Shown here: positions 61,693-64,000 of the stretch, piece after piece
Layout of the letters: every line of letters starts with the position of its first letter
Position numbering within the stretch: the first letter of the stretch is position 1
Source: Zantedeschia hybrid cultivar
Lineage: Eukaryota; Streptophyta; Magnoliopsida; Alismatales; Araceae
Direction of reading: 5' to 3'
Assembly (NCBI GenBank): GCA_030544215.1
Contig: JARZZO010000016.1
Location: forward strand, 56,027,501 to 56,091,500
DNA: 64,000 bases
The notes under the pieces: model-generated
What the model was told of the DNA's origin: nothing
Database searches by the model: none
Seen by the model: only the letters and a program-made list of their open reading frames with translations
Translations under genes and position numbers: made by a program

Positions 61693-63655
61693 TGTTGAGC
61701 AATTTCTGTCTTTATTTCATTTCTATATTTTGGTAATAACAAACAATAAAAATATTCGCAATAAGCATCATTTATATTTACCTTGATAGCTTAATTGAAT
61801 GTATTTTTATGCTGTCAATTTCATGGTTACATGTTCAGTTATGGACTTAGTCGATTTTAGGAGCTCTATGATCTATCGATTAGAGACTCAACTAATAAAT
61901 CAATTAAGTCTCTATTGTTAATCGATTAACGTTTTATTTACAAGTTTGTTTAAGTTAATCGATCATGTCTTTAATTTGATTACATGTCCTTAATCGATAT
62001 CGATGAAGCCTTAATCAGTTTATCAGCTTCGATTATACCTCAATCGATTAAGTATTTAATCGCAACTCTGATTAACCGGTTCACTTTAATTATCGATATA
62101 CTTATAATCAATTATATGATTGAGTTTCGACTTTGATTAATGTTAGAACTCTAATCGATTAGTGAGTCCTCACTTCGATTATTGATGTCTATCAAATCAA
62201 TTAGTTCTAACAACTACATAATCGACTACCGTATTTGCACTTCGATTATCGATATACTTCTAATCGATTATATGATTGAGTTTCGACTTCGATTAATGTT
62301 AAAACTCTAATCGATCACCGAGTCCTCACTTCGATTATCTTTATGATCTCAAATTGATTAACCTTTCTGAATAGCTTCGATTAACAAGCTTTTAGCAAGT
62401 GCCTTTGACTTGGATTAACTCTGCTTCTAATCGATTTGCTTAAACAATTACTATTTAAATCTAAAGGCTTTCATATGTACTTTCACTCTAACGAATCTCG
62501 TGACCTATCTAACAAGATCTGTGTCAGTATTTTATTGGCTATTGTGCATATGTTCTTTCTGTTTTGTATTGTCAACGTGAGAAGATGTCTATATCTCTAT
62601 TTGACATTCTTTTGAGTTGTTCAACTTTCTAGAACCTTTTACTATATGTATTGGATTTTATGTTACACTGACGGACTAGGCAGAAAAAGCCTAGTTATGT
62701 TTTCGGTGTAACTTCTCATTTCAAGTTCTTGATATGAAGTTTACTAACCAGTCTAAGGTTGTACCTGAGTGCTCTAGACTGCAGGTACCTGATTAATGAG
62801 AAGCTTCTAGACAACAGAAAAACTCTTGTTTATCTAAAGAAATTTAAATGTTAGACTCAACAGGAAACCCTTGTCTAACGGATCCTGTCTTACTGTTTAA
62901 CGGGCAATTTTTTTGAAGACAGTTTATATATCCTGTAACTTGAGCATTCAAAAGGAGGAGAGCTAATAGAGTAAGCGAGACAGTGAGAAATAGAAAGAGA
63001 CATATATAGATTCAAAGAGAGCTCCACTGAAAAAGAAGAAGACTTCCATTGCTACATCAGAAAGGGACTTCTTCACATTCAAGAGATAGCTTAAGAGAGA
63101 GAGAGCTTCAAGTTTACTGTGCACCACTAGCTCTCGGCCCTTCAGCAAGATCAAGTACTACATTTTCATTATTGCAATTTTAGTCTTGATCTGTGTTTTT
63201 TATTTATATTGTATATCAGCCTATCAAGAGGCATCTCTGTACACATTATATATTGTACTTGTTGTGTTCCTCTTCCTGACTTTGGAAGATAAGACCTGTC
63301 CGACGTGCAAGGTGATTAGTTCCCCTTTATTGAAAGGGAAGACTTGCCTGGGGTGCAGGATGGTTTGTTCCCCTTTGTTGAAAGGGAAGACCTGCTGGAG
63401 TGCAGGATGTTGTTGTATAACCGACAAGGATTTGTACCTTGTGTAGTGAAAATCCCAAGAGGTTGCTTAGGGACTGGATGTTGGTTTGGATAGATCGAAC
63501 TAGTAAAAATCTATGAGTTCTTTGTATGCTTGTTCCTTGTCTCTTCCTCCTTCTATCCAATTAGTTTTTTAATTTCACATTTTTATTTCAAGCTAATTTT
63601 AATTTCATATTAGAAACCCATTCACCCCCTTTAGGTTATACATAACTGGGCAACA
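61693..63655 (+). mobile_element. Long LTR (about 1.96 kb) of a copia-type element
   Basis: Begins TGTTGAGCAATTTCTGTC, like the LTR at 26502, and ends with CCCATTCACCCCCTTTAGG and GGGCAACA, as many copia LTRs do. The U3 part is filled with TAATCGATTA-type palindromes (61855-62440) and a roughly 105-bp direct duplication (62086-62191 and 62242-62346). A short triplicated block lies at 63290-63412. Left boundary less sure; no TSD identified. Confidence 0.55.
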
Positions 63656-64000
63656 ACTTCAACAACTCACCATGTGTATGATTCCTCATCAGTCTCGATC
63701 CATAATGATGGTTGTACCTATATCATATAATCCTCTACACCTAAGTAACATTCTTCTTGACAGCCTCTAGTTGTTCAATGTCTTTCAGCATTAAATCAAC
63801 ATAATTGGCTACACATGGGGTTCATAACAAACGATGGCTACTAAGCATTAACTCCTTGCCTGCCTTCTTGTATCCGGAGCCATTATCTGTCACTACTTAG
63901 ACAATGTACTTCTCCCCAATTTCTTGCAGAATATTGTCTATGAGTTCCAAAGTGTACTTATAGTTGTGTATTTTATCTAATGCATTCACAAATTTATAAT
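63656..64000 (-). pseudogene. hAT-type transposase fragment (DUF659), decayed, runs off the window
   Basis: On the minus strand it reads FVNALDKIHNYKYTLELIDN, ILQEIGEKYIV, VVTDNGSGYKKAGKELML, TPCVANYVDLMLKDIEQLEA and VKK. This matches the DUF659 block of plant hAT transposases (VVTDNxxNYxxAGKxL, WTPCAAHCIDLMLEDI). Three stops interrupt it (Gln, Trp and one near the end). The copy is cut by the LTR ending at 63655. Confidence 0.75.

Noticed and set aside
1..64000. tRNA, rRNA or organelle-derived insertions
   Set aside because: No cloverleaf-like sequence, rRNA block or plastid/mitochondrial gene was recognised by eye. A dedicated scan would be needed to exclude short ones.

Overview
This window is plant nuclear DNA. 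It has host exons with canonical GT-AG introns and dense nested transposable elements: L1-type and RTE-type LINEs, Ty1/copia and Ty3/gypsy-type LTR elements, MITEs and a hAT fragment. No bacterial, organellar or viral gene was seen. The GC-rich first exon and its GC-rich upstream stretch resemble a monocot, but the species cannot be named from the sequence.

Host genes. Two loci, both on the minus strand, encode PSK SIMULATOR-type proteins (DUF3475 plus DUF668; in Arabidopsis, PSI proteins support growth signalling by the peptide phytosulfokine). Locus 1 starts at 12653 with an MGCICS myristoylation-type N-terminus. It has exon 1 (12474-12653), an intron of about 12 kb, exon 2 (190-515), and runs off the left edge in exon 3 (1-56). 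Locus 2 shows only 3' coding parts: a DUF668 exon (36669-36785) and the terminal exon (28397-28856). Its 5' part is not recognisable in the rest of the window, so it is either a gene with an enormous intron or a fragment.

Mobile DNA by region. 0.5-12.5 kb (intron 1): RTE-type LINE tail, a decayed L1-type LINE (minus) with a 642-bp MITE inside it, a 5'-truncated L1-type LINE (plus), a tandem repeat and a foldback MITE. 13.4-17.9 kb: MITEs and unclassified AT-rich repeats. 17.9-28 kb: a copia remnant, gypsy-type LTR-like DNA, and a decayed retroelement ORF cut by a 1557-bp solo LTR (TSD GAAAG) and ending at a 1007-bp LTR. 29.9-35.7 kb: a full-length L1-type LINE with an 11-bp TSD. 37.7-51.9 kb: a full-length copia-type element with 1585-bp LTRs and TSD GAAGG, whose pol is decayed. 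Nested in it at 41.2-46.1 kb is a unit bounded by two 826-bp LTRs in INVERTED orientation that holds an intact, spliced antisense gene with its own TATA box. 52.9-54.4 kb: a decayed tandem array whose units share a hairpin core. 55.1-60.3 kb: a short-LTR copia element (minus). 61.7-63.7 kb: a long LTR packed with TAATCGATTA palindromes, next to a hAT (DUF659) transposase remnant at the right edge.

Most notable are the inverted-LTR unit, the hairpin tandem array, the young but coding-dead copia element, and the repeated loss of element ORFs through Trp-codon TGG to TGA/TAG changes, a cytosine-deamination signature. All sequence comparisons were done by eye within the window.
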